Assembly: GCA_964059195.1 (NCBI GenBank)
Contig: CAXKWD010000001.1
Location: 118,663,751 to 118,727,750, forward strand
Source: Ectobius pallidus
Lineage: Eukaryota; Arthropoda; Insecta; Blattodea; Ectobiidae
Length of the DNA: 64,000 bases
Direction: 5' to 3'
A program made the translations under genes and the position numbers. Positions within the stretch are counted from its first letter, which is position 1. Every line of letters starts with the position of its first letter. Shown here piece by piece: positions 51,550-64,000 of the stretch. Under the pieces are notes generated by a model. The model made no database searches. It saw nothing but the letters and a program-made list of their open reading frames with translations, and was not told the DNA's origin.

Positions 51550-54500
51550 TGGCCCATTTTTCACATTTTTATTTGCTTGCTGTGTTTAATTTTTTTCTCT
51601 TAATTATTTTAACTGTTCATGACATTAGTATCATATTGCAGAATTGTTTTTGAAAACTACATGTTGGATAGAGTTAGTGGTGAGAATTTATTGTTACACT
51701 GGACGTGATTAGAATTTAATTCATTCGTTTAGAACTGAAACAGAGTATTTCCTATTTATTACATGAACAGACATAGGAATTAAGTGACCTAAATTCAGTA
51801 GACTATCAATTAACGGTACGAAATCTATTTGTACGATTGCATTTTGTATTCACAGTGAATGTGAATAAAATATTATAGAAACAGAGTTAGTGTGTTAGAG
51901 GGAGGGAGAGAAGGAAAAAAAAAGCGAGAGGAAAGGTATGGATCGGGAAAAGAATACAGTTTTATTTAATGAGAAATAATTAAATAGATGGATAAATAAT
52001 GAATGACCCAATGAAAGAATGGACGGAAAAGAATAGAAAAGAGACAGGAAAAGAAAGTTGGTGAGAAAGAGGAAATGTAAAGTATGAAAAATACCTTGAA
52101 TTGAAAAAAAAAAGTGAAATAAGGTTTAAATCCTATTGATTATGTCAGCACCTAAAACTTGCTATAAGCTTAGGGAATGAAATAGGCCAGGTACCTGCTG
52201 AGCAGCGTAAGGGATTTAATGGGCCCGGAAACCAGATAGAGAACTTCCTCGTGTAGTGTCGGAAGTTGTTGTAAGTGCATTTGTGATAAGGTCAGGAGTC
52301 AGTCTCCACTCATCTGTACCTCACTACATCATCATTCATTAAATAAACATAAAACCTTCGTATTCCTGGTGTTGATACTCACTTTCTGTCCAAACGAATT
52401 TTCTTCTTGTATTAAACTGTAAAAGTGAATAAAATGCTTAAATTAACAGCAAATTCCATCTTAGAGACCACTTTCGTAAACAAAAATTAATGTTATGATC
52501 ACATGAAAAGTTTAACTTACATCATATTGCATACTATTTAACTAATAAAGACACATCCCTTTGATTGCCTGCATAGCAAATGAGGATTGCTGACAAATTT
52601 TTGTATCACATGCAAAAATAAAGAACTGTTTATACAGAAATCTAAATTTGAAACAGAAATCTTGAAGTATATTAGGGAAAAGATGCACAGTTGATCAGCC
52701 CTGGGCGAATAGATGTGGTAGAGTGATTATTCGTATATACGTTATTCTATGCAACACCATAAAGAGACGTTCAATCCAATCACTTATTACAAAGAATTCT
52801 TCTCTTAATGTTCATAGTATGCGATATTTCAATAAAATTATAATGGGCTGCGAAAATATGTTTGAAATAAAAGTTTCAGGTGTCAGTACAAATAGTTATC
52901 GTACAAGGTTTTAAATATCAGTACATAGGCCTACGTGTTCGAGAAAACTGTTAAGTATTTTTTCCAAGTGGGTTAAACTTGTAGGCCTCGAGCTTGGAAA
53001 ATATATAAAAATCTAAAGTAACATTGTACTCTTCTTTCACGAGCTGTTCTATTGCAGATACACACGAATTTACATATTTTTTCTTCGGGAAATTATATAT
53101 TTAACTCGAGATTCTAAAAACTTTTATTTCTGACAAAACTTGGCAACTATTTTTAGGGTTCCTTTAACTATGGACGCCATTATTAAGGTAGAGGGGGAAA
53201 ATTGGAGGCTTAGCATCGGAAGAAAAAATAAAAAAAAAATCCTGCTAAAACAACATTTACAAGTGATGAGAACAAAAATAACATTCATCACCATATGCCT
53301 ACTTTGTTTTGTTATCTATAACAGCCGTGTGAAGAAGTGCGTAGATCCGATGAGATTTTTTATTAACTTTCTCTTTTCCAAGAGTATTCAATTTTTATCG
53401 AATTCCGGTAACTGTAAACATTCAGCTACTTCAATGTATCCGAAAGGCAAATCGATAGTTCGATAATAAATTGTAATCGAATACTACTATATTGGAAAAG
53501 TGTATACAAACAGTAAGAAAGGACAGCCTGAAATGCATCTGTGCCGGAAAGCTATTTCAAAGCGATCAGATAGGTTTCAGAACCGGTAGTTTATTTCCGT
53601 GCTTTCAAGAAAATACAGGTATACTTACAATACTCATTAGTTACATTTTTTGTGGATTTAAAACTTTACAAAAGAAGTCACTACGAAAATCACATGCAAA
53701 CAAATAATCGTGTACAAACTATAGTTTGAATCTCCTGAAGACACACATGAAACATGGCGACGGTTGCCTAAGGGCTCATGCAACGAATAATGTAAAAATA
53801 TAGTTTTTCTTGTTAACAATAAAAGCACTTCATTCATTCATTCATTCATACTAAGCTGAAAATCATGTTTCGATTCCCGCGCAGGACTTTTTTTTTTTCT
53901 ATAGGATCTAGTATAAACATCTGCAGTGATGTAAGACTCTCGATCAATAAAATAAATGAAACGGATATTTGATACCTGAAGCTCAACAACATTTCATTTT
54001 ATGCCTCGGCCTCTCGACATACTTCTGTCACCTCCAGGGATCTTCTTATGCTGGTGAAGATGTTTTAATAATTAAAAATTAAAACTTCATTGTGTTATAT
54101 TCTTTTGAAGTGAGAAAGTTATATCCCACATAATCATGCCAGTTTTTCAGAGACTTTTTAGAAATTGGACCCTACAGATTAATTTATTTATTAAAGTCCA
54201 TTCCAATAATGTAAACTTCATATAGATTAAATATTAGGAACCTCTAATATCTGAAGGTTACGTATTCAACTCTAAAAGAGTACATGGCAATGTGAGGAAG
54301 TATAAACAAGTGATAATATCCAAACTACCTTGGGACGATGGTAAAAGTTTAATGCGGCAGGGGAAATGATACACACAAGCTTTCCAGTAATTTTCACTAC
54401 ATCTGTGAATGCCACATCCGATATTTCAATTTGTCTAAATAGTTGCTGCTTACTCCCCTAAACAAGTGTTTGCGAAAGCTAATGGAATATAAATGATAAA

Positions 54501-54893
54501 TGAAACAACTTCAAAATATTTGCACAATATCCATGTTTACAAACGAAGTGTAATAATATTTAGTATGAAACATGGTTTTTCACTATAAATCATAACATGA
54601 TTAGATTTATACACCAATATACTTATATAATAACTTATTACTCAAACTTAGTTAATGAATGTATAACAACACAGTTTTTCTAATTCAGATTCCTTAAAGA
54701 AAGCGAGCATACAACAATATAAGACATCTCTGTAAATAACAATACGATAAATATAAGCTTCCTTCTTGTAATTATCTGTTGCTGTGGCGAACGTTTTGAG
54801 AAGTACTTGTATTCTAGAAATCAGCTGATTACTGGAATGAATGGAGAGTGTTTGATTTCATGGTTGTATTTTATCTAAGGGTATTTACTGCAA
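51550..54893. other. Intergenic, no gene seen
   Basis: AT-rich. Frames such as 53,140-53,466 have no motif. A short (CATT)n run lies at about 53,830. Confidence 0.6.
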
Positions 54894-54894
54894 C

Positions 54895-55075
54895 TTAGGC
54901 CCGTGACCGCCGCAGGTGTGCCGGAATTTTGTTCCGCAGGAGTTCTTTTACGTGCCTGCAAATCTAGAGACATGAGCCTGTCACATTTATCCATACATAA
55001 ATGCCATGGACGTGGGCCGGGATCGAACCTTGGGCACAGGAAGCCAGCTTGATACCAGGCCGACGTTTGATTTGA
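54895..55075 (-). repeat. Interspersed repeat with B-box-like motif
   Basis: The minus strand carries AAGGTTCGATCCCGGCCCA (B-box-like) and then GGCACGTAAAAGAACTCC. The second block recurs on the plus strand at about 59,840, so both belong to one dispersed, probably tRNA-related family. Confidence 0.55.
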
Positions 55076-55436
55076 TGAGCATTTATTAATTTATTTTACA
55101 CAGTAATTTCTTGAAGGCGATGGATATTAACAGGAAATCACAAGCAGCAAGTTAAATTGTGTTATGACATTTCGGATTTACAGTTGTAACTAGTCGCTAA
55201 CATTCCGGCCCTTAACAGCTCGTAGTTCCATTTCTTCCTTTACCTGCGTTATGTACCACATCTGGAAAATTCTAAAAAGAGAAAGGTTACAAAAGGAAGA
55301 CCACTTTTCCTTTACTGGCTTTCAAGCTTATAAAGAGGTAACGAAACTCAAAACTATTTTACTAGGGAGAATCAAACGAAAATCGCAGATACTTACCAAT
55401 ATTTTACTGCAGGAAGAATGTTTGCTTGTACATTAT

Positions 55437-55780
55437 TTTTCTACATCGTCCCTTCCCAGTTCATTGCACTTACGCCATCGGATAGGAAGTGTTTCGATAC
55501 CGCGTGAGAAAAATTCATTTGGCTGACGCTGTAGCCACTCGTGCACCGCCTATTGGGTGTCTTCATTAGACTTGAACTTCTCCCCTCTAAGGTGCTCCCT
55601 TTTTGGACCAAACATGTGGAAATCTGATGGTGACAAATCTGGCGAGTATGGCGAATGTGGGAGGGACTTGAAGCGTATGTCGTCGATGGTATTCATGGTT
55701 GCACGAGCAGCATGAGGACGGACGTTATCATGTTGGATTAAAACACCTGCACTCAGCAGTCCCCTTCGCTTTGGCACCAT
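55437..55780 (-). pseudogene. Mariner transposase C-terminal remnant
   Basis: The minus strand encodes VLIQHDNVRPHAARAT, PYSPDLSPSDFHMFG and KREHLRGEKF, which contain the second and third catalytic Asp positions of mariner transposases. After NEDTQ an in-frame TAG interrupts, followed by AVHEWLQRQPNEFFSRGI, the usual C-terminal end. The N-terminal two-thirds is absent. Confidence 0.85.
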
Positions 55781-55940
55781 CAGATTTCCACATCTTTGGT
55801 CCAGTAAAAGAGTATATTGGAGGGCAAAACTTCAAGTTTGGTGAAGACGTCCTATAGGCGGTGTATATCCAATTGCTTCAGGTCACAGAGGGAGAGATTT
55901 ATTGGTCTTCAATACAAAACAATGCAAGACAAAGATACTA
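55765..55940 (+). pseudogene. Second mariner remnant, opposite strand
   Basis: The plus strand reads LAPSDFHIFGPVKEYIGGQNFKF followed by a TAG and then AVYIQLLQ, the same protein region as the neighbouring fragment but on the other strand and diverged from it. Confidence 0.75.
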
Positions 55941-56618
55941 ATGCATTTCTCAGTTCAGTATAAAGAGGCATTCCTTTCTTTTCTTATGTCATATTTCACT
56001 AAATGTCACTTTGTGGATATGTTAAGTTGAAAAATCACGTCTTCTTGTCTTCAACTCCTTGGTCACATTAATATAAAATGCAAAGAAGACAGACAAATTT
56101 TTAATAAATGGTGCATATAGGAAGTTCATTGTGTGGTATTTATTTAACCAAACTACGAATTACATTTTTATAATATATTTCTAACTTGTTTTTAATTGTA
56201 GATAAAAATAAATTGAAGTGGAATAGTAAAATGATATGTTAAAAACTAAATGTTCTACGGTTCCTCTCAATGCAGCTTCAATCCTTACTCATTGTGGCTC
56301 AAGTCATACAATCTTCTCAATGTGTTTTCTTTATAGATGCCGTGTTTCCTTTGTACAAAACAATTTCCACTAGTATGCAACTCTTTGTGAGATGTGTATA
56401 TATAAAACCAAAATCAGCTTTAAATATTGCTATATTAATTGTGCAGCACAGAGTAGCATTTGCACTAGCTCTTGATAACGAGAACAAAATTTAATCGGAA
56501 TCCATTACTATCACACTCGCGGAAATTATCATGCGCATACCGATATACTCTCACATAAGAGCAGTTCAATAACCTACATATAACACATGCAATAGTGGGA
56601 TGACACATCATGAGATCT
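55941..56618. other. Intergenic, no gene seen
   Basis: No supported feature. Confidence 0.6.
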
Positions 56619-56621
56619 TTA

Positions 56622-56858
56622 TGCCGGTTGTCGACCAAGAGCTAAGCTAACTTAGCTTAGCTTAGCTCACATACAGTGAGGGATTTCATATATAGTTGTG
56701 CCGGATTTCATACGTAGTTTTGTCGGCACAACTACATATAGCCTATAGTTGTGCCGGATTTCATACGTAGTTTTGTCGGCACAACTACATATGAAATCCC
56801 GCACTGTATGTGAGCTAAGCTAAGCTAACTTACCTTAGCTCTTGGTCGACAACCGGCA
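56622..56858. mobile_element. 237-bp palindromic foldback element, TTA target
   Basis: The arms TGCCGGTTGTCGACCAAGAG and its complement begin at the outer ends and continue through GCTAAGCTAACTTA, CACATACAGTG and GGATTTCATAT nearly to the centre, so the whole unit is self-complementary. TTA flanks both ends (56,619-56,621 and 56,859-56,861), a PIF/Harbinger-type target. The interior has a duplicated GTTGTGCCGGATTTCATACG module. Confidence 0.8.
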
Positions 56859-56861
56859 TTA

Positions 56862-59770
56862 TGGTTGTAGCTTCAAATAAATAATACTCATTAGGTACTC
56901 AACTCTTCAGAATATTAAAGTGGAAATCACGAGCCTTAACACATAACGCAAATATAAAGAATCTATTCCTCACTAACCCTATGTCCTATGTATTTGTCAA
57001 CAAGGAAACTTCTATAAAGCAGCCAGATCTTCAGTGCCCGTGTTTATTTTGAGAACTATATGCAATGATGCAATGGAATTCTCAATAAATAGCCTACGGG
57101 TCAGTCATAACAATAAGACAGTCTAGTCGTATCTGCGCTATGAGTCGGCGCCTGAAGTCAATGCCAAATGTATTATGCTATACAGTTACGTTGTATATTA
57201 TCAGGTACATCCTTATGTACTATAATCTGTGATTCTTATAAGATAGCTTTTGCTGGGGTTAATTAAATATATAGGTCTATATATAGGCTACTTCTAGCCG
57301 CATTTAATGTATAAGTAATGTATAAGTATATCGCTTACTGGCAACAGTTAGCAGGAAGTTGTATAGTAAGAATCTTTGTAGCTAAGTAGAATAATAATGT
57401 ATTTTTCAGTTTTAAAAGTAGAAGAATTTCTGTGTACAACTAGAGAACATTTTCGCAGAATTTTTCACCGATTGGAAGAGTTACGGTTGGTTCTGTACTA
57501 ACACCACAACTGGTCTTTCGGCACTTCATCACCGCGGCACCAAAGACAAACAAACAACACTAAATATACAAAAGCAGAGAGGACATTTAGAATATTCTCG
57601 TGGTATACCATCGTATTGGACGCACATAATTTCCACTGCTTTATAGAAATCAAACATTATGTTTATTTCATTCTCACTGTATGAGTACTGTAATTCATTC
57701 CATTTTTTTGTTTTGTTAGAAAATAATATTTTTCTGTTATTCTTTGTATGCAGGAAGTTTACAGTAAACTTTGACTGTAACCGCAGTTTCGAGGTATTAC
57801 TGCACTGTTTGTTCAAAACTCGCTGTCTTGCTTACACTATATTATGTGCCTCATTATTTAGTGAGTAAACTTCATGACCATTTGTCATGGTTCTGCGGCT
57901 ATATAGTCTGCTTACATCTAGATGCATTGATATTACATAAAAAACAACATTGGAGGTAAAAAAGCAAAGTAGGAAGCAGTTTTAAGGGATTTCATTTTCA
58001 GTAAGGGTATATACTAGATGTTAAAATCTTGATAAAAATACAAAACCTTATACCCTTAACTTAGCTTATATGTGACCATATTACACTTTAGGATACGCCC
58101 GATATAATACAACATAGCCTATATATATAAACACGTTTGTAGATTGCTGTCAACAATTTTAAATGAGCCACATATTATTAAGAAGCTTTTAGTTGTAGCC
58201 TAAGTTCAGTTCTTGTACAATGGATCTCACAATCAGATGTGTCTATAAAGATGAATCTCGGCCCACATGATGTGCCATCTTCAGTTCTTATCGAGAAGTT
58301 CCCAAGATAATCCCCTGGATGTTATTTATCAAGTAAAGTTGGATCTTAATAAAAGATGAATTTGACGTGCCTGCTGTATAGGTTAGTTCTGTTGTCTTCA
58401 ACATTTTTATTAATGTTGTTTAAAGTCCTTTGGTACTCAAAATAGGACATTATCAGTTATATCTTGCTGTTAATATATAACAATATTAAGTTTCAATTCA
58501 TGTTCATCCCACCATAAAGTACGAAGTACACATCTGCTGTACTGCAATACTTTGCTTGCAATATGTGGGACTTCATCATGAAAAAATGGTCAAATCCACT
58601 GTATCTCTTTGCGAGTTCGTATAAACCTTGAGTAACAAATGAAAATTTTCCTGTATAAAAAAATTATCTTTATATTCTTTATTTTCTGCTGTCATAACCA
58701 GTATACAGGTATACATTATACTATCTCCTGGGGATGTTTCTTTTACATTTTGTTGTTAGAAGTGACTGCCTCAAGATTTGTTGGGTTGGAGTTTGTAGAA
58801 CGCAGGTACTGAAATACAAGCTAGCTTACTTCCTTTCCTCAAGAACCAATTTATGAAGTTGTCTTGAAATTGCATGAATAGATAAATGCTGCAAGCTGCC
58901 GGATGGATAGGTAGACAAACAGAGAAACAGATAAAGTAGCGCTTTAAACAGGTTCCTAGTTTCCAGTACAATGAAATATCAAACATTGAAATTCTATGCA
59001 AATGTTAACAGAATCAATTATATTCCTAGACATACGTCCCCAATCCAAATAATTAGAAGTGATTATGTGAAAAGTTGTTTTTGTCAACACGAAATATATT
59101 GTCATTAACAAACAGCGTGTCCAAAATCGTTTTTGTGTGAAAAAAGATATAAATAGCTTTTGCAATGTGTAAATAAAAAGCTTAATGCATAAAATTACAC
59201 TTGAATGTAATTATTCTTTTTAATGAATACAAATCTCTATACGGAATATAATTCAACAACCGTTAAGTTGTAATAAAAAGCAATTTAATATTAAATAAAT
59301 CAAATCTAATTCAACAAAATATCGTTTTCACTTTAACATTTCATGGACAGTATTAAATTTATAACTACATAAACATAACGATTGCGATAATCTATGAAAA
59401 ATCTAGGGTAAGTATAAAGGACGAAGCACTCCTACTAGACTTATCGACGTTCGAATTTAACTTATATTTTGTTTTAGGCTCTTCGTTACGATTTATTAAG
59501 AGGTTCCAGGATAGATTATAGACGAATGGTGTTTTTTTTATTATGTTTGTAATATTATTACTCTCCGGTTTAGAAAAGTCACACTGTAGTTTCGATAATG
59601 GGCTACAATGATCTGCTTAGAACATTCTAAGCGTATTAAATTATTATACAACTTAAATAATTGATAAAGATTGAATTTATTTTAAACCTACACAATTCAA
59701 CATTTTTACATGTAGTGGGACAAGGTTTCAGAATGCGGACTTTATATTATTATTCTTAAGAGCGAATAAA
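56862..59770. other. Intergenic, no gene seen
   Basis: Overlapping short frames on both strands near 57,529-57,959 have no recognisable domain. Confidence 0.6.
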
Positions 59771-59774
59771 AAAT

Positions 59775-60060
59775 GTATCCTGGGCACGGAGTCCTCCGGG
59801 AGGGACTTTAAGCTGGGGGTCCCGTGTCGTAGATTTACGGCACGTAAAGAACTCCAAGCCTAAATTAGAGCCTCTGGACAAAATTTCTCGGCTCTTTCAC
59901 GTCCAAGAAATACTTAGTTTCCAGAGGGGGGTTGCGAGGCGATGGGCTTACCACCTGTCCCTCTACCCTCTCTCGGAAAATAAGCATATCAAAATTAGTA
60001 CAGGTAATGAAACCTCCATTGGAGGCCCCTTCGCCCCACCAGGGGATCATAGGGTACCAG
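59775..60060 (+). repeat. Interspersed repeat, same family as 54,895-55,075
   Basis: Locally GC-rich, with GGGACTTTAAGCTGGGGGTCC and GATTTACGGCACGTAAAGAA. The latter matches the complement of the repeat near 54,945. Confidence 0.5.
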
Positions 60061-60659
60061 ATACAGAGAAAGATACAGAATAAAAAATGTAGCTGCTATT
60101 GATGTCGATGACTGTGGCTAGTAACCAATATTTTACAATAGGCTAGACCTAATATAATCATCGGTGTAATCATCATCGTCATTAACATCATCATTATCAT
60201 CTAGGTTTCCTCAGCTTTTCATAGCCATCAGCATTGTTTACAATGAGACGAAGTTAAACCCTACGCACAAATATTTAATTTTAACAAAAACTCTTCTACT
60301 GACGATTTACATCAGACGAAGAAGTGAAGGAGGAGGTGCTTGAATAGCTGCTGCTCAGTCAAATACTCGTACTTTTTTGTGGCCATCTGGAAACGACGGA
60401 ACAAGTCTAGGTCACTGAAAAAGCACGGGGATTCTGTTAAAAAATTCCACTTTTTTTAAAATTCAGCTGTGTTTATAATCCTTTTAGCCACGAGGCCATG
60501 TAAGGAGTTCGGGATTTGTGCCTATACAGACCATGGAACTATTGATTTTCAATTATTTATATTATTGGTGAATTTTATGGAGTAAATTAAAACTGATATT
60601 AATTTAAATGGATATGATACGGATGAAATGGTGAGGACGGTTCATAGTATGTAATTAGA
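60061..60659. other. Intergenic, no gene seen
   Basis: A short (ATC)n-like patch at about 60,160-60,200; nothing else. Confidence 0.6.
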
Positions 60660-60689
60660 TATTTGCCTTTACAACTGAGGAAACTTAAA

Positions 60690-60830
60690 AAAAAAATAAT
60701 AAAAAAATAAAAAATAAAGAAATAAAGAAATAAAAAAAAAAATGTCAATTTGGCCAGCCACGGGATTTGGACCTGGGAAATCCCGCAATTCAATTGCAAG
60801 GAGTCTGTTGCTGCGGTTTACATACATTAT
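60690..60830 (-). repeat. tRNA-headed SINE fragment with T/A-rich tail
   Basis: On the minus strand CCCAGGTCCAAATCCCGTGG (B-box at 60,763-60,773) is followed by GGCCAAATTGACA and then a low-complexity tail of about 60 bases. It shares the B-box and tail with the SINE at 1,033-1,135. Confidence 0.65.
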
Positions 60831-60839
60831 AAAAATTGT

Positions 60840-63760
60840 GCCCCGATATTTAATGACTAGCTCTAGCATTATAAAATATTAGCAATAAAGGTATTTTATT
60901 ATGTGTTTTTCACATTACTTTATTATTGTTCTTGTTTCCCACAATGATGAAAACAGCATATAATGAAGATAATCGAAATTAATAGTAAATTATTTCTTAT
61001 TACTATGCATTCTTTGTAAAGAAGCTTTGTTCCGATCTTTAAAAAAATCCTACTTCAATATTTTCCCAGATTTTCCATCGATTGGTTGTACACACATGAC
61101 CTTCAAAAATATAGATCGATTCAGATCTTCCTTCAGACCTATGATATTATTCATGATATTGAAATACAGACATTGTTGCAACAACAAAAAAAGTACCACT
61201 TTTGACTAGTTTTGGTCTTTTAAGTGTTTGTTTTTCATTAAGGCAAAATTATTTCATAGCGGTCTATCTTTTATATCACTTCTAGGCTACAGGTGGAAGA
61301 GGATTATTCAGGGATCGATGGTATGTTGCACCTGTTGGCTGGACTGCAAATACTCAAAGTCATGGCCCGAGTTTTTACAGTTGCTGTCTTAAAATATTGA
61401 CCTAAAACCGTCTGTCTGTGTGTATTTCCGTACTCTAGTCTGGAAGCCGTCGCGACATTGACTTGAAATTCTCTTTGTATTATAGCGCTCAGGTCAGAGA
61501 CCCTACATCGTCTAGGTTTCGGTTCAGTTCCAGAATCCTCAGAGGGGACAAGAGGACTTACGTGAGAGGTCAAAACGGATGGAGAATTTTTAACAGAAAT
61601 GTGTTCAACAGAACATCACATAACTGAGAATTCTGCGTCTACAGTATTCTGTTTTAACTCGTTCACGCTATGATCCTACGGAAGTTTAAAGCACTAAATA
61701 ACAAAAAATGTTATATTTTAGCAGTTGTGCATTAAAAGGCCTAATACCATTTAGAATATTCTGAACCAACAGAGGCATTATTATTTAAAGTTTGAAGAAT
61801 GGAATTAATGTTGCAATTTCATTGCTTCGTCCAGGGATTTTTATAAAAATTAATTAAATCAACTTTAGAAACACTTTTTACCAATATAAAAGTATTAAAA
61901 TGTTATATAACTTAATACAGCTTCACATTGAGGGAAAATAAGCATTTTTGTCGATGTATAAATCGTTTGAAAGAAAAATTAATATATACTGATTCAGTAT
62001 ATAACTGACTAGGCCTACAATTTTTGTAAAAATCATGAAAATATATTTCATTAATTTTTACGTCTCGGTTGTCAGTAAATAAGGCATAGTCCTCATTATT
62101 ATTATTTTTTTTATTATATATATAAGTGTAAGTATTGTCCAATCCGGTATTTGCTTGAACTTGGGTTAGCCGAGTAGTGAACTCGGTAATAGGCCTATAA
62201 AACTATCAATGTAGTAATATATAATGAAGTATTATGTTGGAAGCATAGGCTACTTGTTAAAATATATTGTAGAAAAAAATCAACTATTTATAACTTGCAG
62301 TGTCTTCAAATACAGACTCCTGCATTACACGTTAGGTTCTAAACTTATTGGCAAATCTTCAGATATACCTCTCTGATGAGGTTTAAGTTGTAAAATTTAT
62401 AAGAAAGCTTGTCGTCAATCAAACTCTAGCCCGCCATTTAATTATGCAGGTTATCAAATTATTGAGGTACCCATCATCTTAACCAGATCTGTTCAAAAAA
62501 ACCTTTAGACTCCTAAAGACTAACGTATCGACAATATAACGAGAAAGCGACTATTTGCGCTAATTTTAATATCCATGTAAGTTATAGATTAACTTTACCT
62601 TCAACTTACGACAATCCATGATTGCTATGAATTTGTGAATAATTTAGTGATTATAAAAATCTATTTTGAAAAAATTCTTCAAAGGTACAGAAATCTTGCA
62701 GGAGGAAGAACAAATCGTAGGCCATGGCTTAAGAAACTTTCTTCGCTTTTACATTCAATAAACCTGTCAAGCCTCCGCCCAAAGAAGTTATTCAAAGAAC
62801 GCAGAGAGAGTGCGCTATTATTTAAAAGAAATTGGATGACGTGTAAATAGGAAAGTTGATAGTGTTTGTGAATCGGTAATCCATTCCGAAAAAAAAAATA
62901 CATTTACTACACGAAGGGATCCTCCTCAGCTGGTGGTGGGTGGAGACAAGAATATCCTCAAAGCATTCCTAGGTAGAAATCAAGCAAATCCCTACACTCA
63001 CTCACTCCCACAGAACATAACCAAATGTGCGCTTCAGAGGGTATTTTTAAAACAGATATCCCTTACATTATTCTCCCAGAGCTCCATTCTTAACGGTGCA
63101 CTTTCCTTTTCTCTATAAGCAAGGTCATTACTGCACGCCTACAGTGAAATATGTCTATTTTGGTTTAACGTTCAACATCTGATTCTTAGACATTAAGCTA
63201 AGCTTTGTTCCACTGAACGAGGATTGTGTGGAAGGATGTATACGATTCAACTCGTATGGCTGGTTTCTGCAATCTATGTTAAGTATAATATCCCATTAAT
63301 TTGGGATACCCAGAACTGGAATTAAACTTTTTTTTTAACCAAGGTGAAGGGGCTTTTATCGCTTCTAGTAACTGACAAAGTTGAGACGTGTAATAGAGTA
63401 ATGAATTATCGTTACCAATCACAATAGACATTTACAACTATATAAATATAAAAGCTACATGTAAACGTGGTATATTTCACTTCGGGGAAAGGGGACTTTG
63501 AACCTTATGATGTCGTTGGTGAAGAGGTGAGTGTTGGTAAAGGTGAAGAAAAAACCTGCTGCTCTTACAACTATTGAGTGTTTTTAATTATTACAGATAC
63601 GATTAAGTTAGGACCATCTATTGGTGTCATAGTTCTCTCATAAGTTTCTTACAGTTCGTTCATCGCTTTATTCATCAAAAAGTAAAACTTTTAATGGATG
63701 ATTGTAATTAAGGTCACACTTGGCCATCATTATTCATAATTGTTTTGCCCATGGAGGATT
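60840..63760. other. Intergenic, no gene seen
   Basis: Only short frames without motifs, such as 61,304-61,573. No RNA gene was seen. Confidence 0.6.
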
Positions 63761-63766
63761 AACGCT

Positions 63767-64000
63767 GATGAAACTAGCAGATACGGTATACAATAACGAA
63801 GGTTGATGAAACTAGCAGATACGGTATACAATAACGAAGGTTGATGAAACTAGCCATTACTCTGTATCATAACGAAAGTTAAAGAAATTGGTCATTATAG
63901 TGAACAACACCGAAATCTGAAAGAACTAGCCATTGCACTGTACAATACCGAAGGCTGAAGAAACTATCACAGCCCTACAGTATGAGAAGTTGAAAATGTA
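63767..64000. repeat. 38-bp minisatellite, truncated by window end
   Basis: GATGAAACTAGCAGATACGG starts at 63,767 and 63,805, and a diverged copy at 63,843. Further units with GAAACTAGCCATT-like cores follow to the window edge with rising divergence. Unit length is 38 bases. Confidence 0.85.

Noticed and set aside
57529..57959. Overlapping short frames on both strands
   Set aside because: AT-rich chance frames without family motifs.

Overview
The window is AT-rich eukaryotic intergenic DNA with no recognisable host gene, rRNA or functional tRNA. It is packed with transposable elements: a BEL/Pao retrotransposon, a Polinton/Maverick, Tc1/mariner-like and hAT-like elements, tRNA-headed SINEs and LINE tails. 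There is one 200-base run of N (39,910-40,109), so it comes from a gapped draft assembly. The mix of families, and Polinton promoters built from a TATA box plus a TCAGT initiator, point to an arthropod, most likely an insect. I cannot name the species from sequence alone.

Positions 1-14,618 hold a BEL/Pao LTR fragment (1-817), a SINE head, a 281-bp TA-flanked MITE (1,252-1,532), and a complete young BEL/Pao derivative (4,628-9,794). The derivative has 995-bp LTRs, a GACTG target duplication and an open Gag-protease frame, but reverse transcriptase, RNase H and most of integrase are deleted. A LINE tail, a hairpin and an 839-bp hAT-like MITE with its own inner foldback follow.

The centrepiece is a nest at 14,619-38,492. 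The outer element is a non-coding LTR retrotransposon, 9,782 bp without its insert, with unusually long 2,951-bp LTRs, TG...CA ends, an ACTT target duplication and a purine tract before the 3' LTR. A 14,086-bp Polinton (15,370-29,455) sits inside its 5' LTR, flanked by the 6-bp duplication TACGTG. The intact 3' LTR at 35,542-38,492 preserves the empty site, so both Polinton ends are known to the base.

The Polinton carries eleven genes, all on the minus strand. In transcription order they are: protein-primed family B DNA polymerase, a 96-aa CxxC protein, packaging ATPase, a 105-aa basic protein, a 212-aa protein, chromodomain integrase, minor capsid protein, a 125-aa basic protein, major capsid protein, adenain-type protease and a 213-aa protein. 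Replication (polymerase), integration (integrase) and a virion module (two capsid proteins, protease, ATPase) are all present. The major capsid frame is broken by an in-frame TAA at 18,924-18,926. At least four promoters with a fixed TATA-to-TCAGT spacing divide the genes into probable transcription units, and three introns are predicted. The right end carries 127-bp and 98-bp tandem arrays rich in TGACGTCA-type palindromes.

From 38,493 to 64,000 the DNA is repeat debris: a decayed Tc1/mariner-like element with a lost first catalytic Asp, a possible piggyBac-like MITE, a hAT-like MITE, SINE and LINE fragments, two mariner fragments in opposite orientation, a 237-bp near-perfect palindrome with TTA flanks, and a 38-bp minisatellite running off the right edge.
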